From the NCBI RefSeq assembly GCF_010389155.1, contig NC_057767.1:26175723-26239722 (forward strand): 64,000 bases of DNA, read 5' to 3'. Of the stretch, positions 20,690 to 32,481 are shown one piece after another. Position numbers and translations under genes: made by a program. This stretch comes from Erigeron canadensis. Taxonomy: Eukaryota > Streptophyta > Magnoliopsida > Asterales > Asteraceae. How positions within the stretch are numbered: the first letter of the stretch is position 1; each line of letters begins with the position of its first letter. A model generated the notes under the pieces. That model worked only from the letters and a program-made list of their open reading frames with translations. It was not told where the DNA came from and ran no database searches.

Positions 20690-21411
20690 AAGGAAGATGC
20701 GAGAGAGGGTAAATGGCATCAAGTGACTCAAGAAGGAAACGTATGAAGATTACAAGATACAAGGAAGTGATCCGGGAGCCGAACGAAGACACGAGAGCTG
20801 CAGCAGGAGTCACCAGCGCCGCTGGCCAACACCTAGCGCCGCTAGCCCATCAAAGCCCAGGTACAGCGCCGCTGGTCAGCCGAGTCCAGCAACCGACATT
20901 CACCTCTATAAAAGCCGAACTAACCCTCAAAACCCTAAGAGAGAGCCGATTCAGAAGCCCTAGCCCCCCGCATCAACCCTAGGTCGACGTTGCAGATTTC
21001 CAGAAGATTTTGGAGCTTCTAACGCCTTCCGATCTTCATCATCGGTCTAGATCTAGGTTTTCTATTTTACTTATTTTATTTGAACAATGTCTTTCATCTT
21101 TTCAAACTTTGTTATTCCATCAATAATGTTAGGTTAGTAGGCTGAATACTTGTTTGGATCGATGTGATCATGTAGACACTTATTGTTTTATTGTGTTTGT
21201 TAGAATCTGTTGGAGTGTATTTTATTGTTTATCGTAGATCCATGTTTATTAGTAATCCATATTATTATCGGTTCATATTTGAACATATTAGTTTAATTCT
21301 GATGGTTGTCTATGATCACACACTAGGACTAATATGCTAGGACAGAAAACGACTGGTCGGTCTATAACTAGAAGTAAAAAGTGATTCACTTATAACCGAG
21401 GGATCCAGAAC
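20690..21411 (+). repeat. LTR-like target sequence, left part
   Basis: Contains CTCTATAAAAG (TATA-like, 20904-20914) followed by a sequence that reads like an LTR R-U5 (CCCTAAGAGAGAGCCG, GATCTAGGTTTTCTATTTTA). Upstream, three AGCGCCGCT(G/A)G words lie in a GC-rich patch (20816-20875). It is cut at 21411 by the Tat element and resumes at 59973. Probably another LTR retrotransposon; the family is not recognised and its termini were not found. Confidence 0.4.
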
Positions 21412-21416
21412 CATAG

Positions 21417-21933
21417 TGATGATATACCCATACGGAGCTCTAGCTCCGTAACCGAAAGCAGAATACGAAGTCACCTTCGTACAGGTAACAAGTATACAAG
21501 AAGGATCGGAAAAAGATCTTTCCCGCGAGTATCTTATTTAACATATATCGCAGCTCCGATATACTCGGATGCAACTTGGTAACAAGATTAACACAAATCT
21601 CATGAAGATGGAAAAAAGATATTCACAAAGGAGGAAGAGATTTACCCTAATTCTCTTACCCTCCTCTCCAAGTTATCTACCCTCTATATAAATAGAGGAA
21701 GAGCAATACGGCACATTCATTCATAACCCTTCTATCAAATACCGTTTATTCGACCTTCGAGTAAACCCTAAACAAAACCCTAAAATCCAAAGTCGAACAT
21801 AACAACTCTGGATCAACAATATCCGGCGTAAAGCGGCCTCTCGGACCCTTTGACCGTAAGGGAATCGCCGACAAACACCAACAACCACACTCACACCTCC
21901 GGTTGAGCCACAGTGCGATTATTTGATCAAACA
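21417..21933 (+). repeat. 5' LTR of the Tat element
   Basis: Runs from TGATGATATACC to TTTGATCAAACA, with a TATATAAATA promoter box at about 21685 (CCTCTATATAAATAGAGG, itself a palindrome). It is about 91 bp shorter than the 3' LTR because a block after GTATAC is missing. By eye the rest differs at roughly 7-8% of positions. Confidence 0.9.
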
Positions 21934-21955
21934 AATTGGCGCAATCCGTGGGACC
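21934..21955 (+). other. Primer-binding site of the Tat element
   Basis: AATTGGCGCAATCCGTGGGA directly follows the LTR. TTGGCGC...TGGGA is the form typical of plant Ty3/gypsy primer-binding sites. The matching tRNA was not identified. Confidence 0.6.
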
Positions 21956-22029
21956 CCACTAAAAAAAAGAGAGAGGGAAGATAGAATACAATATAAGACC
22001 CTAACCACGATCATAATAATCAAAACAGG

Positions 22030-23713
22030 ATGGCTGATGGAGAATACTCCCCTAGGACACCCAATTTAGGGGTGCCCCGAATAACACCTGGAGGACTAGA
22101 CTCCCAAGGTGGATTCTCTTTCGACACGTCTGGGCAAAGTTATCACCCCTCCACTGCAGCAGCAGGTGGCTATGGTGCGAGCTTGGGCGAAACGTTGAAT
22201 GCTCAAGGTACTACAGGGAGGTCAGGAATTCAGAGCCCAGATCAAGACAGATCTGCAAGGATATTTCCAGAGAGGTACCCGAACAGGTCTTCACCACAAG
22301 ACCGCATAGCAGAACGCTCCGCTACAGAAAAGCGCGCACCAAATAGGTCCATGACGCCGGAGCGTGCCCCAAGAACGTCCTGTTCCAGAAGAGCATACAC
22401 CGGAAGAGCCCCTGCCTGGGCCAAGCGGGTCCACAGTGACATTGCGGGATTCGAAGCTAGAAAGGCCTATGCTACAAGGCCCGAACCCATTCAGAGTCCC
22501 AACGTCCCCGCAGGGCCAAAACTCAGGAGGGCCGGCGATAACCCCTCTAGAACAAGACCTGAACCGACCCACGGTAACCCCTCCACAAAACAACGGGTTC
22601 ATGGCAACTCCCCTCCAAAGGCGCAACCCGGAGCAGAACAGGCCAAACTTTACACTCATAAGCCAAAGAACACAGATTCCCCTAGAAGGAAACAATTGGG
22701 CATCAACATCAGGAGAACATGAAATAAATGACGCATACGTACGGGCTAATTATGGCGTCCTGAGTACAATTATGAACCGCTTGAGGACGGTAGGTTAGAT
22801 CTGTGACGTCACCAGAAATCTGGAGAATGAATACGACTCACATTTGGTTGACGAGTACATCGAAGCGGAACCTCCCCCGAGGAGGGTTACTGTAGGAACA
22901 ACCCCTCAACAGGGGCGGCGGCCTCAGGAAAATACGGCCCCACAAAGGAGAATGGAAACACAAGTAGGAGAAAGACCGAACTCAATAACTCAAAGAGAAG
23001 GAACATTCCGGGAATAACCCTACAGGCACTCACCTATGGCCAACAAGGGTCAGGAGGTATCTCCGGAAACACGACAGAATGATGAAAGGTCAAGGGGAAA
23101 CCAACACGGATTTCCCCGGGCCAGGAGGAACGTGATTCGTCAGGATTATGTCCCCTACGAACATGAAGACACAGAGCCAGTAGATCTCCCTCACCTGGTC
23201 AACCCGGAAAGTCCGTTCTTTCTGGCCATACAAAGCTACCCCCTGCCAGCAAAGATGAAATACCTACAGCATTTAGGGTATTACGATGAAAATTGACCCC
23301 GATGACTTTGAGAATGGATTGATGGGCTACCAAGAACTAGCATAGATAATTTCGAAACACTCAAGAATAAATTCAAGTCACAGTTCAGTATGCAGGAAAA
23401 GCACAGGAAGACCCACATTACTGTGCACAAAATCAAACAAAGAGAGAATGAAAAAACAAGAGATTTCATCGTAAGGTACACCAATGAAACACAGCAAGTA
23501 CGAGGACTCGCGGAGAGCCAAAGGATTTCGGGACTCATACATGTACTGCGTACAGTAGAGCTCATCGAACATTTGAGCACTGATCTACCCGAAACTTATG
23601 ACGGGTTAATAGGCAAAGCCCACATCTGGTTGGATGCCAGGGAAACAACAAGAGGTGACTTCTCTTCGGGAAGAAAGCGAAAGGAATACGGAGGGAATGG
23701 AAGATTTTCTTGA
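22030..23713 (+). pseudogene. gag: Tat-element gag, frameshifted
   Basis: ATG at 22030 (MADGEYSPRTPNLG) begins a Pro/Arg-rich N-terminal region whose frame changes near 22360 and continues to 22798. After stops at 22796-22798 and about 23014, the frame continues (MANKGQEVSPE at 23036, then SPFFLAIQSYPLPAKMKYLQ). After a disruption at about 23296-23340 comes the capsid-like helical part (FKSQFSMQEKHRKTHITVHK, NEKTRDFIVRYTNET, VELIEHLSTDLPETYDGL). Gag would form the cytoplasmic particle that packages element RNA. At least three breaks mean it is not functional. Confidence 0.75.
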
Positions 23714-23809
23714 TACGGACGAGAAGACAACCAATGGGGTGGAAAAGAGATAGATAGCGAGATCGATATCTTATCTAATGTCACCAAGACCCCGAAGCAA
23801 ATTCTCCTC

Positions 23810-24613
23810 ATGGAGCGAATCGCTGCAACCTTCCCGACCCCAACCAAACTCGTAACAAAAAAGAAAAACATGGAGAAATACTGTGAATATCATAGAGACC
23901 ATGGACACGATACGACCAACTGTAGGAATTTAAAGAGAGCCATAGAAGAAGCTGTACTGTCCGAAAAGCTGGACCACCTTGTCAAAGGAATTCGCCAAGC
24001 AACTAGAATTAAAAGCGAACCGGACAAAGCTGAAAAAACACCACCGACACAAATCCTCACCATACGGTCCGAAGTATATAGGGACTCCCCGCAGGAACAA
24101 CTTTACCAATTCTCACCACTGGAGGACATCATCCCTTCCAGTGAACCAATTGTGATTGAAGCAAATATCGCGGGTTTGAAAATGAGGAACGTCCAGATAG
24201 ACGGTGGCAGTGAATGTGATATTCTCTATGAAAAGTACTTCTCCAAATTACCGAGGAGCGTCAGAGAAAAGCTGCGCAAAGTCGATAGGCCACTGGTAGG
24301 ATTTGCAGGAGAGTGGACGTGGCCCATCGGGGAGCTTTGCACAGAAGTTACAATCGGAGAATACCCGAACTACAAGACGAAAAAAATTACGTTTCTAGTC
24401 CTCACACCAAACTCTGGAAATAACGCAATCCTTGGAAGAGAAGCAATGCGACAGTTCGGTATCGTAGCATTAACAAACCACTCACAAATAAAATTCCAGA
24501 GCGAAGTAGGGATAACGACATTATCATCCAACCTACCAAACGAACAAACGGTACACGGGAACAGACGGAGCCCTTCAGATAACGAAGGTAGAGAGCACTC
24601 CATGGAGATGTAG
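23810..24613 (+). CDS. Nucleocapsid-protease part of the Tat polyprotein
   Basis: A 267-codon open frame. Near its start is a zinc-knuckle variant typical of this lineage (YCEYHRDHGHDTTNCRNLKR, about residues 23-42), which binds RNA. Further on is an aspartic-protease motif, QIDGGSECDILYEKYF, with the catalytic Asp and Gly, and a later hydrophobic strand with NNAILGREAMRQFGIV (flap/second-half motif). It is the only domain block of this element without an internal stop. It ends at 24613 without continuing into RT, so pol was lost here. The ATG at 23810 is only the first in frame; the natural product is a gag-protease fusion. Confidence 0.7.
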   Translation: MERIAATFPTPTKLVTKKKNMEKYCEYHRDHGHDTTNCRNLKRAIEEAVLSEKLDHLVKGIRQATRIKSEPDKAEKTPPTQILTIRSEVYRDSPQEQLYQFSPLEDIIPSSEPIVIEANIAGLKMRNVQIDGGSECDILYEKYFSKLPRSVREKLRKVDRPLVGFAGEWTWPIGELCTEVTIGEYPNYKTKKITFLVLTPNSGNNAILGREAMRQFGIVALTNHSQIKFQSEVGITTLSSNLPNEQTVHGNRRSPSDNEGREHSMEM

Positions 24614-25258
24614 TCCGCATGAACATCAGCGTTCGAACGAAGGACACGCAGACGGAATAAAGGAGCCAAGAAAAGCAACAAATTCAGAGGCTCAGGTTGA
24701 AAGACGGAGGCCCATAGAGACCTTTGTCAAAAGGTAAACTCCCTAAAAAGAGAAAAGGGATAAGCCCGAATTAGCTACCCGGGTAAGTCCCAAAAAAGGA
24801 AGCTAGTAGCTAGGGACCTTACTATGTAATGTCCTCCTGCCAATTACTTTTGCAATAAAATAAAGCTTTCAACAAAATTTTAAAAGATTGATCAAAAACT
24901 AAAATAAAACGCGCCTAAATAAATGAAAAGACTTCGTGTAAATGTTCAAGAGGACGCTCATTAAGACATTCACGAAGCATAAAGAGCCTCCCAAATACAA
25001 AGGGAACGGCCAAAAAACCACTCAAAGACGGACTCATTACGCATGATGAAGTTAAGGGTAGGTTAAGTTATAATTGCAGGTACCAAAAGTATGTATAATA
25101 ACCTCCCCCAACACAAAGGGAGGTAAGATGGAGTTATTGTTCAAATGGTTCCATGGCACACAGACCACCAAAAAAGAGATTGTTTAAAAAGTTACATAAA
25201 GATTGTTCAAATTGTTCACCGACGATTATCAAGGATCAATCACAAATACCTGGAGAAG
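24614..25258. other. Junction region where RT-integrase is missing
   Basis: Non-coding sequence between protease and the end of the antisense gene. In autonomous Tat elements about 3.5 kb of RT, RNase H and integrase would lie here. 24830-25060 is AT-rich and untranslated in appearance. No deletion scar could be recognised without a full-length relative. Confidence 0.5.
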
Positions 25259-27100
25259 TTAAGGAGCAATCTGCAGAAGATCAGATGGAGAGGCTTCAGG
25301 GTCGGAGGCAAGCTTGTGAAGATATCCAGAGTTAACATTGGCAAGATCATTAAGTGCGGAATCAAGGCGAATAGCTGTATCTTCCGGGATATTGCGGCCT
25401 TCTAGATTGATCATTCCGTCCGCAGCTAAAGCACACATTAATCCCGCTTCTGCATCAATTATGTTCAAGTTACAGACATTCGACAACAGCTCGCCAACCT
25501 CAGGGCCATTGATGAAAGACTTGCATACACGGGGAATGACTTCAACAATCAATCTTCCATACTTCCCCGACCTCTCTGCAAGTGCATCTTGTGTCTCCTT
25601 CACTAGGCCATCCTTCTCGCGCACCTGATTGCCCAAAGACTCCACCTCTCTCTCCTTCTCCGCAATAACCCTCTGAGCATCAGTCCTCACAGTGCTTAGC
25701 TCAGATTGTAAGGCCCAATAGTCCAACTCCAAATCAGCCACCTTAGCTTCTAGGACAAGCTTCTCCGCCATCAACACTTCATACTGCTCCTTTAATGGTC
25801 CAGCTTCCTTTGTGTTCTCCCGCAATCTTGAATCCATAGCACTGCCAATAATGGCACTGCAAAAGATGGAGCGGTTGAAGAAAGCGGACAATTCTGAGAC
25901 CTCCATATTCATCAAACCATTTACCCATCCGAAAGGAGCAATGCTTTGCAAATCACGATGACAGGAGGAAGCATCCAGAACCTCCTCGAGGGGGTTGAAG
26001 GCTACAGAAAATAAATACTAAAGGTCAACTCAGAACAATGAAATGGAAGAGAGCAAGTAATAAAGACTTACATGTGGACTGCAGAGGAACCCTATTGACC
26101 ATCGTCTTCAACTTCTTCGATCGATGACTAACAGAACTCTTTGGCATGCTTTTCCTCTTCCGCAGACGGCTACCAACGGTGTTCTCTTGGGATCCCACCT
26201 CCTCTGCCACGTTTTCACCATTGCCATCTGAAACATCAACAATGTCTTCCACCGGCTCATGGGTTGCAGGGGTGGACACCTCAGGCGACTCTCTATAGAC
26301 AGGCCCCTCCTGAGCTACAGTTGGGGGAATAGATGAGGGACCCAAAGGAACAGTGGGTTCAATGGGTGGAGGAGACAGAACCACCGGCCTTAAAGACGAC
26401 ACCAGACAACGCGGGCTGCCTATCGATGAGTTGTTTAAAAGACATCTCTGCAAACAAACCAAAAAAGATTACCAAGATCAGTCCCTATCCTATGCAAAAA
26501 AAAAAAAAAAAAACGAAGACAAAAAGCACAATGGAATTAACCTACTCTGACCACCAAATTCAATTGCAAAATCCAAATTTCCATACTCCCTGCACCTTGC
26601 AACTCGAGATCGAAACAATACAGCCTCTTGATACACACACAACTTCAATCCATAAGAGTACAGGCTATCGATATCTGCCTGTCTAACACCACTCACACTT
26701 GGAACACCTATTAACTTATACTTCAACCTATTCCTATCCAACAAACCACTATGACCAGGAGGAATCAATGATTGGTCAACAAACACAAACAAGTTCTTCC
26801 AATCCCTAACCTCGGTACCACTAGCAATGAAAAGCTCATAGTCACTGTTTTTAGATACAGTGACCCAATCACCAGATTCTTTCAACTTATAAAAGAAATT
26901 GAACAAAGCAACAGAAGGTTCTATACGGTTCACATAACAAAGGACTTGGAAAGCAATAATTTTTGCGACACCGGTTGGATGCACAGTAAAAATATGGCAT
27001 TGGTAGTAATTTATGACCGCAAGAAAGAAGTCTGAAAAGGGGATCCTAAGGTATCCAAGAGAAAATGCTTTCACATACATACCCACAAAACCCGCCGGAG
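25259..27100 (-). pseudogene. Antisense gene of the Tat element, exons 1(part)-3
   Basis: Read on minus. The exon 1 remainder (27100 to about 26542) holds YLRIPFSDFFLAVINYYQCH, HPTGVAKIIAFQVLC and LKESGDWVTVSK, which match the plant putative gypsy-type transposase domain (Pfam Transposase_28, PF04195). Exon 2 (about 26447-26072) is Pro/acid-rich, then basic (RLRKRKSMPKSS...RSKKLK, NLS-like). Exon 3 (26001-25259) is a coiled coil (LEAKVADLELDYWALQSELS) followed by a conserved-looking C-terminal part (DLLQIAP). The gene opposes gag and lies where Tat elements carry antisense ORFs. A copia insertion at 27100/27101 cuts exon 1. The exon 1-2 joint is not resolved: the obvious sites do not keep frame. 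Function unknown. Confidence 0.65.
26002..26071 (-). other. Intron 2 of the antisense gene (70 nt)
   Basis: On minus: donor ACAT|GTAAGTCT at 26071 and acceptor TATTTTCTGTAG|CC ending at 26002. Removal joins ...CAGTCCACAT to CCTTCAACCCC in frame (codon T+CC), linking the exon 2 frame to the coiled-coil frame. Canonical GT-AG ends and frame preservation strongly suggest a genuine intron. Confidence 0.7.
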
Positions 27101-27426
27101 TGTTAGAAATCCAAAAATAGTGATAAATTGTAATTTAAGTTAGTGGACTTACTTGTTGTTTAGTCATAGATAAATGATTTCTAAGGATGAGGGACTAGAT
27201 GTGTTAATTAGCTTCATTGTATAGTTAGACTATAAATACCCCTCAACACCTTAGAAATCATAAGCCTTTTTCCCCATTCCAATTCATTCCTGTAATTTTA
27301 CACACACTTAATCCCAATCTTTCCTTTCTCTCTCTCTCTAGAAACACACACCAAAATACCAAGAACACACACACACAAATCTACCATTGAATCTGTGAAT
27401 TCGGAGATGAAATCTTGTTAATTACA
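27101..27426 (+). repeat. 5' LTR of the outer copia
   Basis: 326 bp with TATAAATA at 27231-27238. It differs from the 3' LTR at about 13 positions by eye plus a small indel in the CT-rich stretch (about 4%). Confidence 0.93.
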
Positions 27427-27428
27427 TG

Positions 27429-27440
27429 TGGTATCAGAGC
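27429..27440 (+). other. Primer-binding site (initiator Met tRNA)
   Basis: TGGTATCAGAGC two bases after the LTR, complementary to the 3' end of plant initiator Met tRNA as in most Ty1/copia elements. Confidence 0.9.
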
Positions 27441-28646
27441 AAAAACATCATTCTGATATCGATCCATTACTGAATTCATTCACAGATTCATCAACAATTC
27501 AAAATCAAAAACGTTTTTCAAATCGTAACTTGTTCTTCATTTTTCATTGACAAAATCGCATAAAATCATAGATTTTTGTTTACAATTAAATTCCTGATAG
27601 TTTGAAACACATTCCTGTCAAGTTTCAAGTTCCAATTCGATCTACAACTTGAGATTGAATTTTGAGTTTTTGGCGCTAAAATTTGGGATTTGATTCTGTT
27701 GTGTTTTTAGCTGAATTTTGTTTAAGGATTTGTTGCGGAGGTGAAAACAAACATTTTGCAAGTTATTTTAAGTTCTAACTCCAAGTAATTCAGAAGATAT
27801 TGAAGTTTTAAGAAGTCATTAATGGAGTTTATGAAAATGACTTGTTTTCTGATGAAGAAGATGACCACAAGACGATCCTCACTAGGACGATCTTCCCAGG
27901 ATCGTCTTAGTGCTTGATACTTCATTCTTTATACTTTGTGAGTTGTGGCTTGTAGGACGATCTTCACAAGATCGTTCTGTCAAGTGGTTGTAGTGTGAAG
28001 TGTTTGTTTGTGGCTAACTAATCCGTAAGGATCGGTTTGGTCAATTCAAATACTTAAAAAGTATTTGAAAAGTGTAAGTTTTGAGACAGAAAGCTAAGAC
28101 GATCTTGCCAAGATCGTCTCAGCTCACTGACCCTAGGACGATCTTGCCCAAGATCGTCTCAGTGTCTCTGTTGAAAGTTGGTGTATTTTGGTAGTTTAAT
28201 CGAAGTTGTTGTGATTAGGAATCACACACTTCCTGGGTAACTAATCTCATAGATTGGTTTTGCTCAATTTCATTCCTTCAAATTCATACTGAAACTCTGT
28301 CCAAGTGTTCAAAATTTCAAATCTTCAAAAAAACCAAGACGATCTTCAAGTCAAGACCGTCTCATTTTTCTTACAAATTCTAAGACGATCTTCCTTCAAG
28401 ATCATTTCATTTCCAAATCTCTCATTTCTCAATTTTCATTTCCAATTCCTTTAATTCAATTTGAATTTCATCTCATACTTAACCAAATTCCACTCAAATT
28501 CTCCAAGACGATTATCTTCAAAATTGTTTCACTTCTTTCATACTAGGACGATCTTGCCCAAAACGATCTTCAACCAAGATCGTTTCATTTTTCTGTTTTT
28601 CTTCAACTCTTATTTCATTCCAAGTTTCAAATCAAATCTCTTTCAA
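27441..28646 (+). other. Leader of the outer copia with repeated stem-loops
   Basis: About 1.2 kb of untranslated leader. From 27871 to 28586 it contains about eight imperfect palindromes of the type GACGATCTTG..CAAGATCGTC (27871-27908, 27954-27980, 28097-28120, 28134-28160, 28336-28362, 28382-28410, 28505-28530, 28544-28586). Each could fold as a short RNA hairpin. The frame open from 28461 is leader without a good ATG. Confidence 0.75.
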
Positions 28647-31600
28647 ATGGCTTCTCGTGAAGCATTGGCATTGGGTTCATATACAAGACCTCTAGTTCTC
28701 TACCGTGGTTCCTATGGACTATGGAAGAAAAGATTTATGGACTATGTGGAATGTCAACCAAATGGTCACCTTCTTAAAGATTACATCCTTAATGGACTTG
28801 CAGTTCATCGCCATCCCACTACCGGTGCAATACTCACTCTTGATCTTTTGAATGCTGAACAAAAAGATCGAACACCTGCAGATAACAGAGCTAGATCTGC
28901 AGATAACAGAGCTAGATCATGCTTATACAAAGCACTACCAGATGAAATCTATGGCTCTGTTGATTCTTATGATACAGCCAAGCAGATATGGGGTGAGGTG
29001 GCAAGACAAATGGAAGGATCTGATGTAACTTCAACAATAAGATTGACAAATGTGTTGACTGAGTTTAACAACTTCAACAAATTGCCAAATGAATCTCTAG
29101 AAGCTGTCTACTGTAGATTCTACAATGTTATAAATGAACTTAGGAAGAACAATGTCAAGAAATCAGAGATTGAGTTAAACATCAAATTCATCAAAGCTCT
29201 TGGTCCAGAATGGGAAGATTTTGGAACACAGATTAAGCAACATCAAAATCTGACCAAGTTCACCATCCATAATCTTCATGAATCCTTCAAACTCAATGAA
29301 CATCAAGTTCTAAACAAAGCTTCATCAAGCAAAATGCCAGAAGTTGTATCTTCTGATCCTTTGGCATTGATTGTGGAAAAGAAGGTTTCAGAAGCTCTTA
29401 AAAGGCAAATGGTAGTTGTTTTTTCATCTGATGAGGAGGGAGATGATATGATGGCTACAAGAGATGGTGTTTCAGATGAACTATATCAAGCTCTTGCCGA
29501 GGTAACTAAGCATTTCAAGAAGAAATTCTACAAAGCGAGGCCAACAAACAACAATCTCCGCACCTCTTCTGCAAGTGCATTTCCAAAGAAGGAACAATAT
29601 CATTCAAAGAGTTATAAGCATGGTGAAGGAAATGGATCAAAACATGTTGAAAAGAAAGAAGGATTTGAGAAACAAGTTGTTGAGAAGGGGAAAACATCAT
29701 ACAAAAAGTGCTACAACTGTGGAATTCCTGGTCATTTTGCTATTGATTGCAAGCAACCTCGTAAGCGGAACTATGAGTACTACAAGCAGAAGATGTTATT
29801 AGCCAAGCAAGTGGAATCCGGTCATGCATTGCTTGCTGAAGATGACAAATGGCTATTGCTCTCGGATGATGAAGATGAAGATCTTTCTGCTAATGTTTGC
29901 TTTATGGCGAGGTTGGCCAAGGACAAGGCTTTTGAGGCTGAAAGCACTGATTATGAGTACCCGGATGATGAGGTAAATCTTAACTCTACTTTTTCATTAG
30001 TTAGAGATAAAGAGTCACTTAATTTAGCTCTGTTTAACTTGACAACTCATATTAAGTCTTTAGCCAACAAAAACAAAAAGTTGCAAAATAGTATTTCATT
30101 GTCTAAAAGTGAATTTTCAAAACTCCTTGAAGAACATTCAAAATTACTTTTTGATCATGATACTATTAAACAAGACTTTCAATCATATAAAGAAAAGATG
30201 TTGGTTAAAGAATGTGAGTTGAATGCCTCTCCTGATTCTAAGTTATTACAAAAATGTCATAATCTTGAAAAGACCATTCAAGATCTTGAAAAAGCCAATC
30301 AAGATCTTGAAATTCAAAAGACCAATGAATGGCTTCGGGCAAATGCTAGACAAATGGATGTTGATATTCTCAATAAGAAGCTTCAAGAAGCTAAACCAAA
30401 CAATGTTGAACTCGATAGGAAGATTTTTGACTTAAATCATAGTTGTTTTCTAAAAGGCGTTGAGATAGAAAATCTTGAAAAACAAGTTGAGGAATTTAAA
30501 AAGAATATACTTTTCTATCAAGAGAAGTTATATAAAGTTGAACAAAACCCTTTATTGGATTTCACTGCCTATTTTAACAAGTCAAAAATTGCAAAAGATG
30601 ATCTTCTTCTCGGGTTGGGATTTGAGAATATCACACCATTGCAAAAAGCCAAGGATGAAATAAAACCTTTGTATGATGAAAAATTTCTTCGACTTGGTAT
30701 GGTACAACAATTTATTCGTCCATTGGACAACGAATTTGAGACCGATGAAGTTGAGAAACCAAAAGATGAATTTTTGGTTAATTCTGATGCTCTAAATGCT
30801 TCTTACAAAACAAAAGAGTCTTCAATTTTTAAATTGGAAGAAATTGCATCGAATTTTCAAAACCAAGAATTTGTCAATCCTTCACCTAAACCAACTAAAA
30901 TGTATATTCCATCAACATTTTTGGAAAAACAAATAGAAGGTTTACAACAAAAGGTGGATTCTCAACAAAAAGTCATTGATCATCTCAAGTCTCAAAGTCC
31001 ATATTCAGAGGATAAATTAGTTGTTGTACATGCTAAGAAAGTTTGTGAGAATGCTTCTACTCAAACTGATCTAAATGCTTTGGTAGACCATTCTACCCAG
31101 ACTACTTGTATTTCATCTACCAATACCTCCACTCAGACCTTGACTGATTCTCTTGAATGTTCATGTCAAAATGCTGCTACTGTTATAGCCGATGATTATG
31201 TGCAATCTGATTTATCTAATGATGAACTTGCGCATAGTTTAGTTTTGATATGGTACTTCTATAGGTTTTTCACTTGTGATACTCTTGATGAGTTAGTTGT
31301 TCACTCTAAGCTTAGTGCTAGTATAGGTGTTGATACTTCTACTCAAATTTCTTGTGAAACCAAAGATGTGTCAGTTCAAGTTGACCTAATTTCTGAGACT
31401 ACCCATGATGTGAAGTTGGATCCCAAGATTCCTGATTTTTCAAAAATTTCCACATAATTTAAAACTAATCAACCTCCGGTGAAATTCTTCACAAAAAATG
31501 ATTTTGATAAATTCATGGAGGGAGAATATGTTTTTGATTCAGAAACTGAGAAAAAGATTGAATCTACCAAAATCAAAGTTGAAACAAATGAGGAATCTCA

Positions 31601-32471
31601 TAACCCATTTTCCAAAGCTCCAACTTCATGTTGTTCAAAGAAACAAGTTATTTCCAAACTTGTCAAGATTGAACCAAAGACCATCACAAAAATCAATAAA
31701 TTAAAACCAAAGTGTCCTACCCCGGATAATCATGTCAAAACCAAACAAGTTGAGACCATTCCCAGAACAAAGTACACCAAAGTGAAACTTCCAAAAGACA
31801 ATCCTAATGTTTCTTCATCTAACTCTCAATCTAGCTCATTACCTAAGGTATCTAAGTCTAGCTCAGTTTCTCTAACTAGGGATACTTCAAATGGTGCAAC
31901 TAGATATAGGGATAGATATGAGTGGTTTTCTCACGATTGACCAAAGAAACAAGAAGTTTCCGCACCTACAAAAGACTCTAAAAAGATGAAAGTGTTCAAA
32001 AACCCTCGTTCTAATCTTCTTAGTGTCAATTCAACAGGTGGAAAAAGCTTAATTAGTGATACTAAATGGGTTGCTAAGTCATTAGAACCTAAGATCACTA
32101 GTAAGCATGTTGAGGAAAAGAAGAAGAGGAGAAGGAAAAAGAGTCATAATAGGAAGAAGAGAGTTCCTATTGATCTGAACAATTCATCTTTGAAAAACAA
32201 TGTTAATAATACCAAGGCAATGCCTTGTGGGTCTGTAAACAATTTTAATTCTCGTGCTTGTGTGAATGATTTGAATGCTGATAAACATGTTACTTTTAAT
32301 TCTAATGTGAATGTGCGTACCTTTTATCTAAATGTTCTTATTGATGATGTGCTTGTTAATGCTTATGTTGATTCTAAAGCATGTTTGTATGCATTTCCTA
32401 AGTTATATACCCTGCCTGTGTTAACTAACCACAAAGGACCCGTCTTCAAGTGGGTACCTAAAGTCAGTTAA
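28647..32471 (+). pseudogene. gag: Outer copia gag, with in-frame stops
   Basis: ATG at 28647 (MASREALALGSYTRPLVLYR). First comes a copia gag domain (YGLWKKRFMDYVE ... DTAKQIWGEVARQMEG ... LTEFNNFNKLPNESLEAV), then a CCHC zinc knuckle at 29709-29750 (CYNCGIPGHFAIDC). A long coiled coil follows (about 30000-31000) and a Ser/Thr/Lys-rich tail. One frame runs to 32471 but is broken by TAA at 31455 and TGA at 31938. A 21-bp in-frame duplication (28879-28920) repeats ADNRARS. Gag packages genomic RNA in virus-like particles. The unusual length fits Sireviruses. Confidence 0.85.
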
Positions 32472-32481
32472 ATTTCTTTGA

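Noticed and set aside
20713..20982. 89-residue plus-strand ORF as a gene
   Set aside because: It overlaps a TATA-like box and the GC-rich part of an LTR-like region and shows no domain; the frame is best explained by composition.
22291..22695. 134-residue minus-strand ORF opposite gag
   Set aside because: Shadow of the Pro/Arg-rich gag coding strand; no independent support, unlike the antisense gene further right.
26448..26541. Intron 1 of the antisense gene as a firm call
   Set aside because: Donor and acceptor look plausible (AG|GTTAAT ... TTTGCAG), but the joined frame meets a stop, so the real junction or a frameshift is unresolved.
27429..27440. tRNA gene at TGGTATCAGAGC sites
   Set aside because: These are primer-binding sites complementary to tRNA ends; no cloverleaf is present here or at 13595, 37086 or 55138.
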